DNA from: Flagellimonas algicola
GTDB lineage: Bacteria > Bacteroidota > Bacteroidia > Flavobacteriales > Flavobacteriaceae
Reading direction: 5' to 3'
Assembly: GCF_005937185.1 (NCBI RefSeq)
Contig: NZ_VCNI01000001.1
Coordinates: forward strand, 1,360,657-1,424,656
DNA length: 64,000 nucleotides
Made by a program: the position numbers and the translations under genes. The notes under the pieces are model-generated. The model saw nothing but the letters and a program-made list of their open reading frames with translations. It did not search any database and had not been told where the DNA came from. Of the stretch, positions 50,187 through 59,268 are shown piece by piece (positions within the stretch are counted from its first letter, which is position 1; every line of letters starts with the position of its first letter).

Positions 50187-50684
50187 ATGAAAAGAACAAT
50201 TCTTAAGCTCTCCATGATAACATTGGCAATGGTCATTTACTCCTGCAATGGCAAAACAAAACCAGAATTGGAAAAACAACAAACAGATGCAACACAAAGC
50301 AAAAATGTAAACGATATGAAAAGTTATGTTTCAATTTTTGAGATTCCGGCCACAGACATTTCCCGGGCCATCAATTTCTATGAAAATATTCTGAATATAA
50401 AAATTGAAAAATTCGAGATGCCAGATATGGAAATGGGCATTTTACCCTATGAGGAGCAACTGGTCACCGGGGTCATTACCAAAGGAGAAGGATTTCAACC
50501 ATCAGCGGATGGGACAACTATCTACCTCAACGGGGGTGATAACCTCCAACCCATTCTTAACAAAGTTCAGGAAAGCGGGGGCCAGATCCTGGTTCCCAAA
50601 ACACCACATGCAGATGAGATGGGATTTTTCGCTTTGTTCCTTGACTCGGAAGGCAATAAAATGGGGTTACATTCTCCAAACTAG
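50187..50684 (+). CDS. VOC family lipoprotein
   Basis: 165 aa; lipoprotein signal with lipobox around Cys20 (MVIYSCNGK), then a glyoxalase-like fold (IFEIPATDISRAINFYENIL; GGQILVPKTPHADEMGFFAL; DSEGNKMGLHSPN). An exported VOC protein is less common than a cytoplasmic one. Ends at a clear terminator. Confidence 0.88.
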   Translation: MKRTILKLSMITLAMVIYSCNGKTKPELEKQQTDATQSKNVNDMKSYVSIFEIPATDISRAINFYENILNIKIEKFEMPDMEMGILPYEEQLVTGVITKGEGFQPSADGTTIYLNGGDNLQPILNKVQESGGQILVPKTPHADEMGFFALFLDSEGNKMGLHSPN

Positions 50685-50723
50685 GTCTTGAAAAGCACTT
50701 TCGCAATTGCGTATCTAAACCAT

Positions 50724-50754
50724 AAGGGTTCGGGGTTAAACTCGAACCTTTTTT
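50724..50754 (+). terminator. intrinsic terminator after the VOC lipoprotein gene
   Basis: Stem AAGGGTTCG / CGAACCTTT (one G-T pair) with a 10-base loop, followed by more T residues, about 40 bases after the stop. Confidence 0.75.
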
Positions 50755-50880
50755 GTATTTAAAGAGGTATATTGCTATGTAAAAGTGCCCGATTTTCCCT
50801 GTAATGGTTTGCACCCATTGTCTAAAGCAGTGGTATGCCATTACAAACAATATTGCCAAAGTGCACATAAAGACTATTTC

Positions 50881-51453
50881 ATGACCGAAAAAGAGAAAAT
50901 GCTGGCTGGAGATTACTACAATTCCAGGGATTCGGAATTGATTCAAATGTATCACAGGGCCAGAAGATTGCTAAAGAAATACAATAACCTCGATTCAGAA
51001 TTAATTGAAGAAAGAGAGCGAATTTTAGGTGAGCTGTTTGGATTCAAAGGAAGTGGTGTTTGGATCGAAGCACCATTTTTTTGTGATTATGGAGAAAACA
51101 TTTCCATTGGAGAAAACACCTTTGTGAATACCAATTGTATGTTTTTGGACAACAATAAGATTACAATTGGCAAAAACGGGTTGATAGCGCCCTTTGTGCA
51201 AATCTATACCGCCAATCACCCCTTAAAAGCTTCGGATCGCATTCTGCAAGATGGACAATCATCACGTTACCTGACTTCCACCCAACCTGTGACCATTGGG
51301 GATAATGTTTGGATCGGGGGCAACACGATAATTTTTCCCGGGATTACCATCGGTAATAACGTGACCATTGGTGCAGGGAGTGTGGTGACCAAAAACGTTC
51401 CAGATAACGTTTTAGCGTTTGGGAATCCATGCGAAATAAAGAAAGAACTCTAA
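50881..51453 (+). CDS. hexapeptide-repeat sugar O-acetyltransferase (maltose/nodulation type)
   Basis: 190 aa from ATG 50881: MTEKEKMLAGDYYNSRDSEL is the standard N-terminus of maltose O-acetyltransferases. The left-handed beta-helix follows with IGENTFVNTNCMFLDNN, the catalytic-His region YTANHPL, and VTIGDNVWIGGNTIIFPG. The upstream frame to 50785 is not family-like and is left out. Acetylates sugars from acetyl-CoA. Confidence 0.93.
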   Translation: MTEKEKMLAGDYYNSRDSELIQMYHRARRLLKKYNNLDSELIEERERILGELFGFKGSGVWIEAPFFCDYGENISIGENTFVNTNCMFLDNNKITIGKNGLIAPFVQIYTANHPLKASDRILQDGQSSRYLTSTQPVTIGDNVWIGGNTIIFPGITIGNNVTIGAGSVVTKNVPDNVLAFGNPCEIKKEL

Positions 51454-51551
51454 TGGCTTTGAGGTACAATCTGTTTCCAAGTCCATGCTATTGGGATTAC
51501 AACACAACTCGTTGACTTTATGATGCAAATTTCTAATCCATTCACCTCTTC

Positions 51552-52418
51552 ATGATAAAATTTACCAAGGAAGTTTTCAATCATTTTTTTAGTGGCAACA
51601 CCTTTCAAAAAGGAGCTGCTTTGGCCTATTATGCAGTTTTTTCCATGTTGCCCATGATTATGATCATTATTTCCATTTTGGGACTTTTGTTTGGCAAACA
51701 AGCTGTTTCAGGAGAAATATATGGGCAACTCAACGGCATTTTGGGCGCAGAGGCTTCAACGCAAATTGAGGACATCATTAAAAATCATCACACTCAACAC
51801 AATGGTATTGTAACCTCTATTATCGGGTTTGTCACCTTGGGCTTAAGCGCTTCGGGAATGTTTAGCCAAATCCACAACGCTTTCAATAGTCTATGGAATA
51901 TTAAGGCAAAGCCTAAAAGCAGTGTTATTAACTATTTGTCCAAGCATACTGTTTCCTTTCTTATTTTGATTGTAATGTTCTTTCTTATTTTGACCAGCAC
52001 GGCCATCAATAGTTTTTTGGTAAAACACGGGAATAACTTGCCCAGTGATTACCGATTTACATACCTCTATGAGCATATAGCCTCCTTTGTGGTACTCACT
52101 TTGGTTTTTGCCATAATGTTCAAATTTTTGGGAGATGCCCAGATCCATTGGAAAGCAGCAGTATTTGGCGGGGCATTTACCGCTTTACTTTTTATTTTCG
52201 GAAAAATAGGCATTGGAATGTATATAGGTCACAGCCATGTGTCATCAACCTTTGGTTCTGCAAGTGTTTTGGCCTTATTGATGCTTTGGGTATATTATAC
52301 ATCGCAACTTATCTTTCTTGGGGCTAGTTTTGTTAAAATCATCAGCAATCGATTGGGATACGAAATCTTGCCAAATGCCAACGCTGTAAGGGTAGAACAT
52401 GTGGAAGTTGCTGACTAG
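51552..52418 (+). CDS. YihY/BrkB family membrane protein
   Basis: 288 aa with about six membrane segments, beginning with the family motif FFSGNTFQKGAALAYYAVFS and ending with LMLWVYYTSQLIFLGASFVK. Often annotated as ribonuclease BN or virulence factor BrkB; transport or lipid-related functions have been proposed, and the RNase label is an old error. Confidence 0.92.
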   Translation: MIKFTKEVFNHFFSGNTFQKGAALAYYAVFSMLPMIMIIISILGLLFGKQAVSGEIYGQLNGILGAEASTQIEDIIKNHHTQHNGIVTSIIGFVTLGLSASGMFSQIHNAFNSLWNIKAKPKSSVINYLSKHTVSFLILIVMFFLILTSTAINSFLVKHGNNLPSDYRFTYLYEHIASFVVLTLVFAIMFKFLGDAQIHWKAAVFGGAFTALLFIFGKIGIGMYIGHSHVSSTFGSASVLALLMLWVYYTSQLIFLGASFVKIISNRLGYEILPNANAVRVEHVEVAD

Positions 52419-52431
52419 CTGTTAAAATTTA

Positions 52432-53001
52432 ATGATGAACAATTATTATCAAACCCAAGAATCCGTTCAAGAATACATTCGCTTAGCCAAAGATGTCAAT
52501 GGTAGGTCATTGATTGAAAAGCTTAGTAATGTACTACCTTTAAATTCGAAAATACTGGAAATCGGTTCGGGACCAGGATTAGATTGGAGAATTTTGAATG
52601 AATCCTATCAAATCACAGGTTCAGATAACTCAGACCAGTTTCTAAAACACCTTAAAGCTGAAAATCCCACCGGAGAGTTTCTGGATTTGGACGCCAAAAC
52701 TTTAAAAACAAACCAAAAGTTTGATGGTATCTACTCCAACAAAGTGTTGCATCATTTGAAGGATGATGCATTGTCAGAGTCCATAAATCGACAACATGCC
52801 ATTTTGAATTCCAAGGGTATAATCTGCCATTCATTTTGGAAAGGGGAAGGTTCGGAAATTTTCAAAGGGCTTTTTGTAAATTATCATACCAAAGTAGCCC
52901 TTGAGCAACTATTCCGACCCCATTTTGAGATTTTATTGTTGGAAACGTACAAGGAATTTGAGGAAGGGGATTCCTTTTTGCTCATTGGCAAGAAAAAATA
53001 G
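52432..53001 (+). CDS. class I SAM-dependent methyltransferase
   Basis: 189 aa with the SAM-binding glycine motif LEIGSGPGLDWRIL, the acidic residue in GSDNSDQFL, and the post-motif region FDGIYSNKVLHHLKDDALSE. The substrate is unknown; it lacks the motifs of the main RNA or quinone methylases. Adjacent to the BrkB gene (14-base gap) and to a sulfatase (10 bases), so probably cotranscribed. Confidence 0.9.
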   Translation: MMNNYYQTQESVQEYIRLAKDVNGRSLIEKLSNVLPLNSKILEIGSGPGLDWRILNESYQITGSDNSDQFLKHLKAENPTGEFLDLDAKTLKTNQKFDGIYSNKVLHHLKDDALSESINRQHAILNSKGIICHSFWKGEGSEIFKGLFVNYHTKVALEQLFRPHFEILLLETYKEFEEGDSFLLIGKKK

Positions 53002-53010
53002 AATAGCAGG

Positions 53011-54459
53011 ATGAAAAATTTGGAACTATTGACGTGGGCTTCTTTAGCAGTTCTTTTAATTACTGCTTGCAGTTCCAAAGAACAGCACCCAAAAAAACCC
53101 AACATCCTTTTGATTTGTGTTGATGATCTTCGACCTGACCTTAAAAGCTTTGGAGCAGAACACATCATTTCCCCTAATATAGATCAATTGGCACGTAGCG
53201 GAATGTCTTTTTATAGGCATTACGTCAACGCCCCAAGTTGCGGACCATCCCGATATACCCTCTTAACCGGTCAATATGGAAGAGCGGACAATTATGCGCT
53301 TTTTCATCGAGCGGAAAATTGGGCAATAGACAAGGAAAGTGTTTCTCCCAGTATGCCAGAATGGTTTAGGATTAACGGCTATACAACGGTTTCTGTCGGC
53401 AAAGTTTCCCATCATCCTGGTGGAAGGGGCGGAAAAGATTGGAACGATTCTTCCAAAGTGGAAATACCAAATGCATGGGACAAACATTTGATGCCTGCTT
53501 CCGAATGGATACATCCCAGAGGTGCCATGCATGGCTTGGCTTATGGGGAAATCCGAAAAAATGCCACAGAGATGGATGTATTTCAAAGTGGAGAGGGCAA
53601 TGATGAAATCTACCCTGATGGTGCCATAGCCAATGAAGCTTTGAAACAATTGCGAGAACTTTCCAACACCAATGAGAAGCCTTTTTTTCTTGCTGTCGGT
53701 TTTCTGAAGCCCCATCTCCCGTTTGGAGCACCAAAATCTTATTTAGAGCCCTATGTTAGCATCAAAATCCCACGCCCGGAACATTCGCAAAAACCTGCAG
53801 GGAAAACCACATGGCATGGTTCCGGCGAGTTCATGAAGTATAACCGCTGGGATAAAGATCCAAACGAGGATCAAACCTTTGCTGAGGAAGTACGAAGACA
53901 TTATGCGGCTTGTATCAGCTATGTGGATGCACAAATTGGTAAAGTGCTACAAGAACTAAAGAAGACTGGAGCGGACAAAAATACCATCGTGGTGCTTTGG
54001 GGAGATCACGGTTGGCATTTGGGTGAACATGCCATCTGGGGAAAACACAGCTTGTTTGAAGAATCGTTACGCGCCCCTTTGATCGTTCATTATCCGGGAA
54101 TGGACAACGCCAATGCCAATACAAAGGCCATAGTTGAGACCATCGACATTTTTCCCACACTTTGCGAATTAACCGGCGTTGAAACGCCCTCATTTGTACA
54201 GGGAACCTCCTTAAAACCAATTTTGGAAGATTCTAGGACACCAGGGCACCCGGCTGTTGCATATACCAACAATGCCATGACTCTTAGGACCAATACCCAC
54301 CGCTTCACCCTGCATAATGATGGTTATACCGAACTGTATGATCATACTACCAAAGCCGCTGAATCCCAAAATAGGGCAATGGAAAATCCTGGCCTTGTGG
54401 ATGAACTGAAAAAAACCTTGGAAGCCAGGCTTCCAGAAAAACATAAAATCGTACAATGA
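53011..54459 (+). CDS. sulfatase, iduronate-2-sulfatase-like lipoprotein
   Basis: Type I sulfatase (482 aa) predicted to remove sulfate from a polysaccharide outside the cytoplasm. A lipoprotein signal ends in LITACSS. Metal-binding Asp pair ICVDDLRPD is at residues 38-39, and the formylglycine signature CGPSR has its Cys at 77. [16 protein letters not shown] supplies further active-site residues. The maturation enzyme (FGE) is not in the window. The second sulfatase and the helical-barrel protein nearby suggest a sulfated-glycan function. Confidence 0.93.
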   Translation: MKNLELLTWASLAVLLITACSSKEQHPKKPNILLICVDDLRPDLKSFGAEHIISPNIDQLARSGMSFYRHYVNAPSCGPSRYTLLTGQYGRADNYALFHRAENWAIDKESVSPSMPEWFRINGYTTVSVGKVSHHPGGRGGKDWNDSSKVEIPNAWDKHLMPASEWIHPRGAMHGLAYGEIRKNATEMDVFQSGEGNDEIYPDGAIANEALKQLRELSNTNEKPFFLAVGFLKPHLPFGAPKSYLEPYVSIKIPRPEHSQKPAGKTTWHGSGEFMKYNRWDKDPNEDQTFAEEVRRHYAACISYVDAQIGKVLQELKKTGADKNTIVVLWGDHGWHLGEHAIWGKHSLFEESLRAPLIVHYPGMDNANANTKAIVETIDIFPTLCELTGVETPSFVQGTSLKPILEDSRTPGHPAVAYTNNAMTLRTNTHRFTLHNDGYTELYDHTTKAAESQNRAMENPGLVDELKKTLEARLPEKHKIVQ

Positions 54460-54523
54460 ACAAGGGATATCTAAGATTTAAATTCTAGCAATTGGTCGGT
54501 ACATCCCTGGAAAACGGATTCAT

Positions 54524-56029
54524 ATGATGCACTTTAGAAAAATACTAGTTGCGCAATTGCTATTGAGCATGGTACTTTGCTTTGTTCCAAATCTTTCGCA
54601 AAGTCAGGAGAAACAAAACCAACCCCCAAATATTGTATTTTGCCTTGCTGATGATTGGGGATGGCCGCATGCAGGAGCCTATGGCGATCAAGCGGTTAAA
54701 ACACCAAATTTTGATAGGATTGCTCAGGAAGGGATTCTTTTCAACAATGTGTATGTTACCAGCCCTTCCTGCACCCCAAGTAGGAATGCTTTCATAACCG
54801 GAAAGTATCATTGGGAACTTGGACCGGGGGCAAATCTCTGGAGCACACTACCAACAGAACACCAAAGTTTTATTCATTTGTTGGCCAGCAAAGGGTATAC
54901 CACAGGGCGAACCAAGGCGAAAACTTGGGGACCCGGAAATCTGGAGGAATGGATTTCACATCATAAATCCCATCCAGCCAACCAGGCCTATGAAACTTTT
55001 GGGGACTTTCTGGAAACTACCTCAAAAGGAGCCTCATTCTTCTTTTGGCTAGGAACTTCTGACCCCCACAGAAACTATAAGAAAGGTTCAGGGAAGGAAA
55101 GTGGTATTGATGTTTCAAAAGTTCATCTCTTTGAGCATTATCCCAAATCGGATGTGGTGCGCAACGATGTAGCTGACTACTATTTTGAAGTTCAGCGATG
55201 GGATAGCCTAGTAGGTTCTGTCATAAGCCAACTGGAAGAACAAGATCTATTGGAAAACACCATTATCATCATGACCGGCGACCACGGAATGCCTTTCCCT
55301 CGATGCAAGGGTAATCTTTACGACTCAGGGGTTCGCGTTCCCTTTGCAGTGCGCTGGGGGAAAGAAATCAAAGCCAAAAGACGGGTTGACGATTTTGTTT
55401 CCTTTGCAGATATAGCACCTACCCTACTTGAAATTGCCGATGTGGACATTCCCAAGGAAATGACAGGTGAAAGCTTTGTGAATCTCTTGAAGTCCACAAA
55501 GTCAGGAACCATTGATGCTCCCAACCGGACTGATATTGTTTTTGGTCGTGAGAGACATGTTCCAGCCCAAGAAAAACTAAATATGGGTGGTTATCCCTCC
55601 CGCGGGTACAAAAATGATCGATTCCTGTACATTCGCAATTACCAAAAAGATTGGTGGCCTGCGGGAACCGGAGAATTGGGAAACACCAACCTACCCAACC
55701 AATGGTATGCAGATTGTGATGGCGGCCCCACCAAAGATTACATTATTGAAAACAAGGATAAGGATGAAACACATCAAAAGGCATACGAGCTTTGTTTTGC
55801 CAAAAGGTCTGAAGAAGAACTTTATGATCTGAAAAAAGACCCTGATCAGGTTAACAATATTGCTGCTAAAGTAGAATATGCCGATGTTTTAAACCAAATG
55901 AGGTTGAAACTTCAAGAAAAATTGACTTCCCTTAATGACCCAAGGGCTAAAAACCCCAATTTTGATGGCTTTGACCATTATCCCTATTTGGGCGGAGGTG
56001 GTGGTAAAAAACCAACTAAATCAAAATAA
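54524..56029 (+). CDS. sulfatase, heparan N-sulfatase-like
   Basis: 501-aa secreted sulfatase with a signal peptide (LLLSMVLCFVPNLSQSQ). Metal residues ADDWGW (Asp43/44), formylglycine signature CTPSR with Cys83, MTGDHGMPFPRCKGNLYDSG in the C half, and an ARSD-like tail. The sequence pattern is closest to SGSH-like sulfamidases, but substrate cannot be decided. The C-terminus is Gly/Lys-rich (GGGGGKKPTKSK). Confidence 0.92.
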   Translation: MMHFRKILVAQLLLSMVLCFVPNLSQSQEKQNQPPNIVFCLADDWGWPHAGAYGDQAVKTPNFDRIAQEGILFNNVYVTSPSCTPSRNAFITGKYHWELGPGANLWSTLPTEHQSFIHLLASKGYTTGRTKAKTWGPGNLEEWISHHKSHPANQAYETFGDFLETTSKGASFFFWLGTSDPHRNYKKGSGKESGIDVSKVHLFEHYPKSDVVRNDVADYYFEVQRWDSLVGSVISQLEEQDLLENTIIIMTGDHGMPFPRCKGNLYDSGVRVPFAVRWGKEIKAKRRVDDFVSFADIAPTLLEIADVDIPKEMTGESFVNLLKSTKSGTIDAPNRTDIVFGRERHVPAQEKLNMGGYPSRGYKNDRFLYIRNYQKDWWPAGTGELGNTNLPNQWYADCDGGPTKDYIIENKDKDETHQKAYELCFAKRSEEELYDLKKDPDQVNNIAAKVEYADVLNQMRLKLQEKLTSLNDPRAKNPNFDGFDHYPYLGGGGGKKPTKSK

Positions 56030-56101
56030 AACAAAGTCCTTTATTTGATTGTACAAACCATGTTTGATACATTGCCATAAACTTGCCAAGCTTTCAAGAA
56101 T

Positions 56102-56596
56102 ATGACTGAGGTTCTTCCCGCTACATCAAAACAAGATTTCAACACTATTGCCCATTTGGCCCATATCATTTGGACCGAACATTATACTCCAATAATTGGG
56201 GAACAACAGGTCAGTTATATGTTGGATACATTTCAGTCCGCACAAGCCATGGAAGATCAAGTAAAAGACGGATATAACTACTATCTGTTGCAGCATGAAA
56301 ATACCCCGGTGGGCTACTTTTCCTTCAATCAAAAAGATACCTTCCTATTCTTAAGCAAATTATATGTTTTGAGTTCTGAACGGGGTAAGGGGATTGGTAG
56401 AAAGGCGATCGAATTTATTGAGGATCAAGCCAATAAATTGGGAAAGAACAAAATACGATTGACCGTTAACAAGTACAATAGTAATTCCATTGCAGCCTAT
56501 GAAAAAATAGGTTTTGTCAATATTGATTCCATTGTCCAAGATATTGGCAATGGTTTTATCATGGATGATTATGTTTTGGAACGGAAGCTAGATTAA
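56102..56596 (+). CDS. GNAT family N-acetyltransferase
   Basis: 164 aa; acetyl-CoA loop in LYVLSSERGKGIGRKAIEFI (the RGKGIG turn) and the C-terminal strand NKYNSNSIAAYEKIGF. Possibly of the spermidine/protein acetyltransferase group; the acceptor is unknown. Not clearly linked to the sulfatases. Confidence 0.92.
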   Translation: MTEVLPATSKQDFNTIAHLAHIIWTEHYTPIIGEQQVSYMLDTFQSAQAMEDQVKDGYNYYLLQHENTPVGYFSFNQKDTFLFLSKLYVLSSERGKGIGRKAIEFIEDQANKLGKNKIRLTVNKYNSNSIAAYEKIGFVNIDSIVQDIGNGFIMDDYVLERKLD

Positions 56597-56620
56597 TAAA
56601 GTAATTTAATACCATTTGTC

Positions 56621-57022
56621 ATGAAAATTTCGGCTAAAGTTTCAAATAGTTTGAATCATCACGAAGTGTGGTTGGATACAAACGGCACAGTATCCCAGCT
56701 TAATATTCCTAGTCGTCCAACCGGTTTTGGGTCATCAGCAAATGGAGGTGAACTTTTGTTTCTATCACTCGCTACCTGTTTCTGCAACGACCTTTATCGT
56801 GAAGCCGCAAAAAAAGACATCACGCTAAGCAAAGTAGAAGTAGAAGCATCTGGCGAGTTTACCGCCGAGGGGGAACCTGGCTTTAATCTTACCTACGAAG
56901 TCGCTATTGAAGGAGATGCTCCCAAATCTGTTCTGGACACCCTTATAGCCCACACGGATAAGGTTGCCGAAATACACAACACATTGCGCAAGGGGGTTTC
57001 CGTTACTCTGACTTCAAAATAG
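56621..57022 (+). CDS. OsmC family peroxiredoxin-like protein
   Basis: 133-aa OsmC-type protein, which reduces organic hydroperoxides through two cysteines. A Cys-containing helix SLATCFCNDLYREAAKKDI is present, but the second, more N-terminal family position has no Cys (GGELLFLSLATC), so the redox pair may be the close Cys-x-Cys. The stop (57020-57022) directly touches the stop of the opposite-strand gene. Confidence 0.88.
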   Translation: MKISAKVSNSLNHHEVWLDTNGTVSQLNIPSRPTGFGSSANGGELLFLSLATCFCNDLYREAAKKDITLSKVEVEASGEFTAEGEPGFNLTYEVAIEGDAPKSVLDTLIAHTDKVAEIHNTLRKGVSVTLTSK

Positions 57023-59044
57023 TTAGGGGTTTCTATCCATAAAACCTTGGAATCGGCCTGGTGTCAGCACTTCCCAAATGGAAGCCACCGTCCATCCAAC
57101 AGACATATGTGCATTGAGATATCCCTTGCCATTGGCTCCATAGTCCCAGACCGTGTGTTGGATAATCTCAGGCATGTATCCCTTTTTACCAACACCTACC
57201 ATATGTCCTTCATAAGGCAACATTTGGTCCTTGATGGAGGAAGTAATTACTTCAGACATTTCAGCAAACCGCTTTTCCTGGGTTTCTTCGGACAGCCAAT
57301 TTAGTACATGTGGAAAGTCAAAGGCCCAAACATCGATATGGTTATTTTCAGTGGACACATTTCCCCATCCTCGTGTTTTAAGCTCCGCTTCCTTAAGCAG
57401 ACTGCCCTCCGCAAAAGGAACGTCGTAAAGGTAATACCAACTCAATCCAAAATACGCGGCTTTTTGCGCTAAAGCCACATACTTTTTGCGCATATCCTCC
57501 TGTGCGGTCAATGCCAAATGGTAAAATGATACAGCCGCAATGGCCGCAGCTTCCTTATCCTCGCAGTTAGCATCCAAGGTAGAAGAAAAGTAGTCGGCTT
57601 GATCTATAATATATTTTTCAGAATAGTTCCCTGCTTTTACCGCTACTTCTAAAAATTTAGGCTCCTTAAAGTATCGAGCTGCCATGATCATAGGTGTAAT
57701 AATACTCTGTGTACTACCCCTGGAATCATCCAATACGGCAAAAGAGGTATCAAATTTTCTTGGAAAACCTCCTTCATCATCCTGCAATTTTGCAAATTGG
57801 TGCATAAGATTCTCTATGGTTTCCTCAAGTTTGGGATGCTCCATGCCATGTTGCTTGTCAAAATCCAGCAAAAACAATATATTTTTAAGCCCCTCACTCT
57901 GCTTTCTAAGCGTATATACATCCTCTGCATTTTCGCCATATACCAACTCCCGAATCAAGCCAGTATCCGTAAAACCATTGGCGTAGTAGGAGTCCAAGAC
58001 TTTTCGGGCCAAAGCTTTGTGCTCATCATTGTTTTGCTCATAACCATATTCCAATAAATTGTAGGCATTAGCAAATGTCTTGCCGCAAAAACCTACGGAG
58101 AGTACTCCTGTGTTCTCGCAAGTTTGTGTATCAAACCAAAGTCCCGCAAATCCTTTCAAATCTTTGGTTTCCGCATAGCTTTCATAAAAGTAATTGCTAA
58201 GGATTTCCTTGATTTCAGCATCCGTCTTCTTATGTGCCACAGGACGCGGAAGGTGTCTGTCATACGCTTGTTCCCACGTTTGGGTCACCAAGGCCGTAAA
58301 ATCTGCTGCGTTTCCATGGCTCACCTTCCAACTTACCGTAAGGGTTTCCCCTTTTTCCAAAGAATAAAAAGCCTTCCACTGGGGATTCAATTTCAATTTA
58401 GATTGATAGGATTTTGGTACTTCAGTAAATGGGAAATTGGCGGCCAATTGCATATGATCTTCTCCCATTTTGCCAATTCCCAGACTCCCAATATCCGTTC
58501 TAATGCTAATTTTTCCTCCTGTAGAATCTGGTGTTTCTTCCCTCACCAAATCATCCATACGTTCCAATTTAATCCATTGTTGCAGCTCTGGATTGAATGC
58601 AATTGCAGCCGGAGTACTCATGCGGTCCTCCCTAAAGGACCAATAGTCAGCGGTTTTAAAGGAAGGGGCAGTCTCCGGGGATCGCATGTTCCGTTTGTAC
58701 CAAAAGCCGGGCAATAAAAACTCAGCCTTCTGGAAAGAACTATTGGTTACGGACCAAGTTTTATGAAGGTTGATATCCAAATCTTTTTCGGCACTTATGG
58801 TATATGCATATAACAAACCACCGTCTAAAGTTGGAGTTACTTTTTTAATTACCGTAATATCCTGCTTGGAAGCCTCTCCCCTGTCTTCCACATAGATTTC
58901 AGTTTCAGCTCCTTCCTCATTCAAAACAGAAATTTCCAAGGGATGTTCTTGAATATATTCCGGAAGCTTGGGGCTGTTATCAGCACAAGCAATTAAACAA
59001 ATCGCACTTCCCACCAAAATGGTGAGTCTGATCATAAAATGCAT
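57023..59044 (-). CDS. secreted alpha-helical-barrel protein, possible glycan-active enzyme
   Basis: About 673 aa with a lipoprotein signal (LTILVGSAICLIACADNS). Residues about 50-270 are beta-rich. The second half has repeated helix pairs typical of six-hairpin (alpha/alpha)6 barrels, e.g. FAKLQDDEGGFPRKFD, STQSIITPMIMAARYFKE, ENNHIDVWAFDFPHVLNWLS. This resembles glycoside hydrolases, lyases or epimerases of that fold. No family or catalytic residue could be fixed. Beside two sulfatases it may act on the same glycan. ATG 59044 or 59035; the longer start at 59068 adds residues before the signal. Confidence 0.78.
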   Translation of the reverse strand: MHFMIRLTILVGSAICLIACADNSPKLPEYIQEHPLEISVLNEEGAETEIYVEDRGEASKQDITVIKKVTPTLDGGLLYAYTISAEKDLDINLHKTWSVTNSSFQKAEFLLPGFWYKRNMRSPETAPSFKTADYWSFREDRMSTPAAIAFNPELQQWIKLERMDDLVREETPDSTGGKISIRTDIGSLGIGKMGEDHMQLAANFPFTEVPKSYQSKLKLNPQWKAFYSLEKGETLTVSWKVSHGNAADFTALVTQTWEQAYDRHLPRPVAHKKTDAEIKEILSNYFYESYAETKDLKGFAGLWFDTQTCENTGVLSVGFCGKTFANAYNLLEYGYEQNNDEHKALARKVLDSYYANGFTDTGLIRELVYGENAEDVYTLRKQSEGLKNILFLLDFDKQHGMEHPKLEETIENLMHQFAKLQDDEGGFPRKFDTSFAVLDDSRGSTQSIITPMIMAARYFKEPKFLEVAVKAGNYSEKYIIDQADYFSSTLDANCEDKEAAAIAAVSFYHLALTAQEDMRKKYVALAQKAAYFGLSWYYLYDVPFAEGSLLKEAELKTRGWGNVSTENNHIDVWAFDFPHVLNWLSEETQEKRFAEMSEVITSSIKDQMLPYEGHMVGVGKKGYMPEIIQHTVWDYGANGKGYLNAHMSVGWTVASIWEVLTPGRFQGFMDRNP

Positions 59045-59250
59045 AGGATTCTGTATTTGGATCAACAAGAAATTAAATTCAAAATAATTCTACCTGCAAA
59101 AATCGACGGAGGGCATCCCTGAACGGATTAATGCTCCGGTATACACCTAACCGTTCCGGGTTCCAACTTCTCCCTCCAGGGGTTTATGGCATTGGACTTA
59201 AATTATCCCAAAGCTTTCTAAATCCTATCCCTTACTTTTCCTAAAAAGCC

Positions 59251-59258
59251 TACTTTTG
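59251..59258 (+). promoter_or_regulatory. -7 box for the OstA-like gene
   Basis: TACTTTTG, exact TAnnTTTG match, 10 bases before ATG 59269. Upstream, an inverted repeat CTGAACGG / CCGTTCCGG (about 59119-59159) could form a weak hairpin in the 224-base gap, which holds nothing else. Confidence 0.4.
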
Positions 59259-59268
59259 GACAAAATTT

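Noticed and set aside
48204..50684. Extension of the cassette array to the ABM-GNAT-AraC-VOC genes
   Set aside because: No AAC...GTT folded sites separate these genes, and a terminator and pseudogene precede them.
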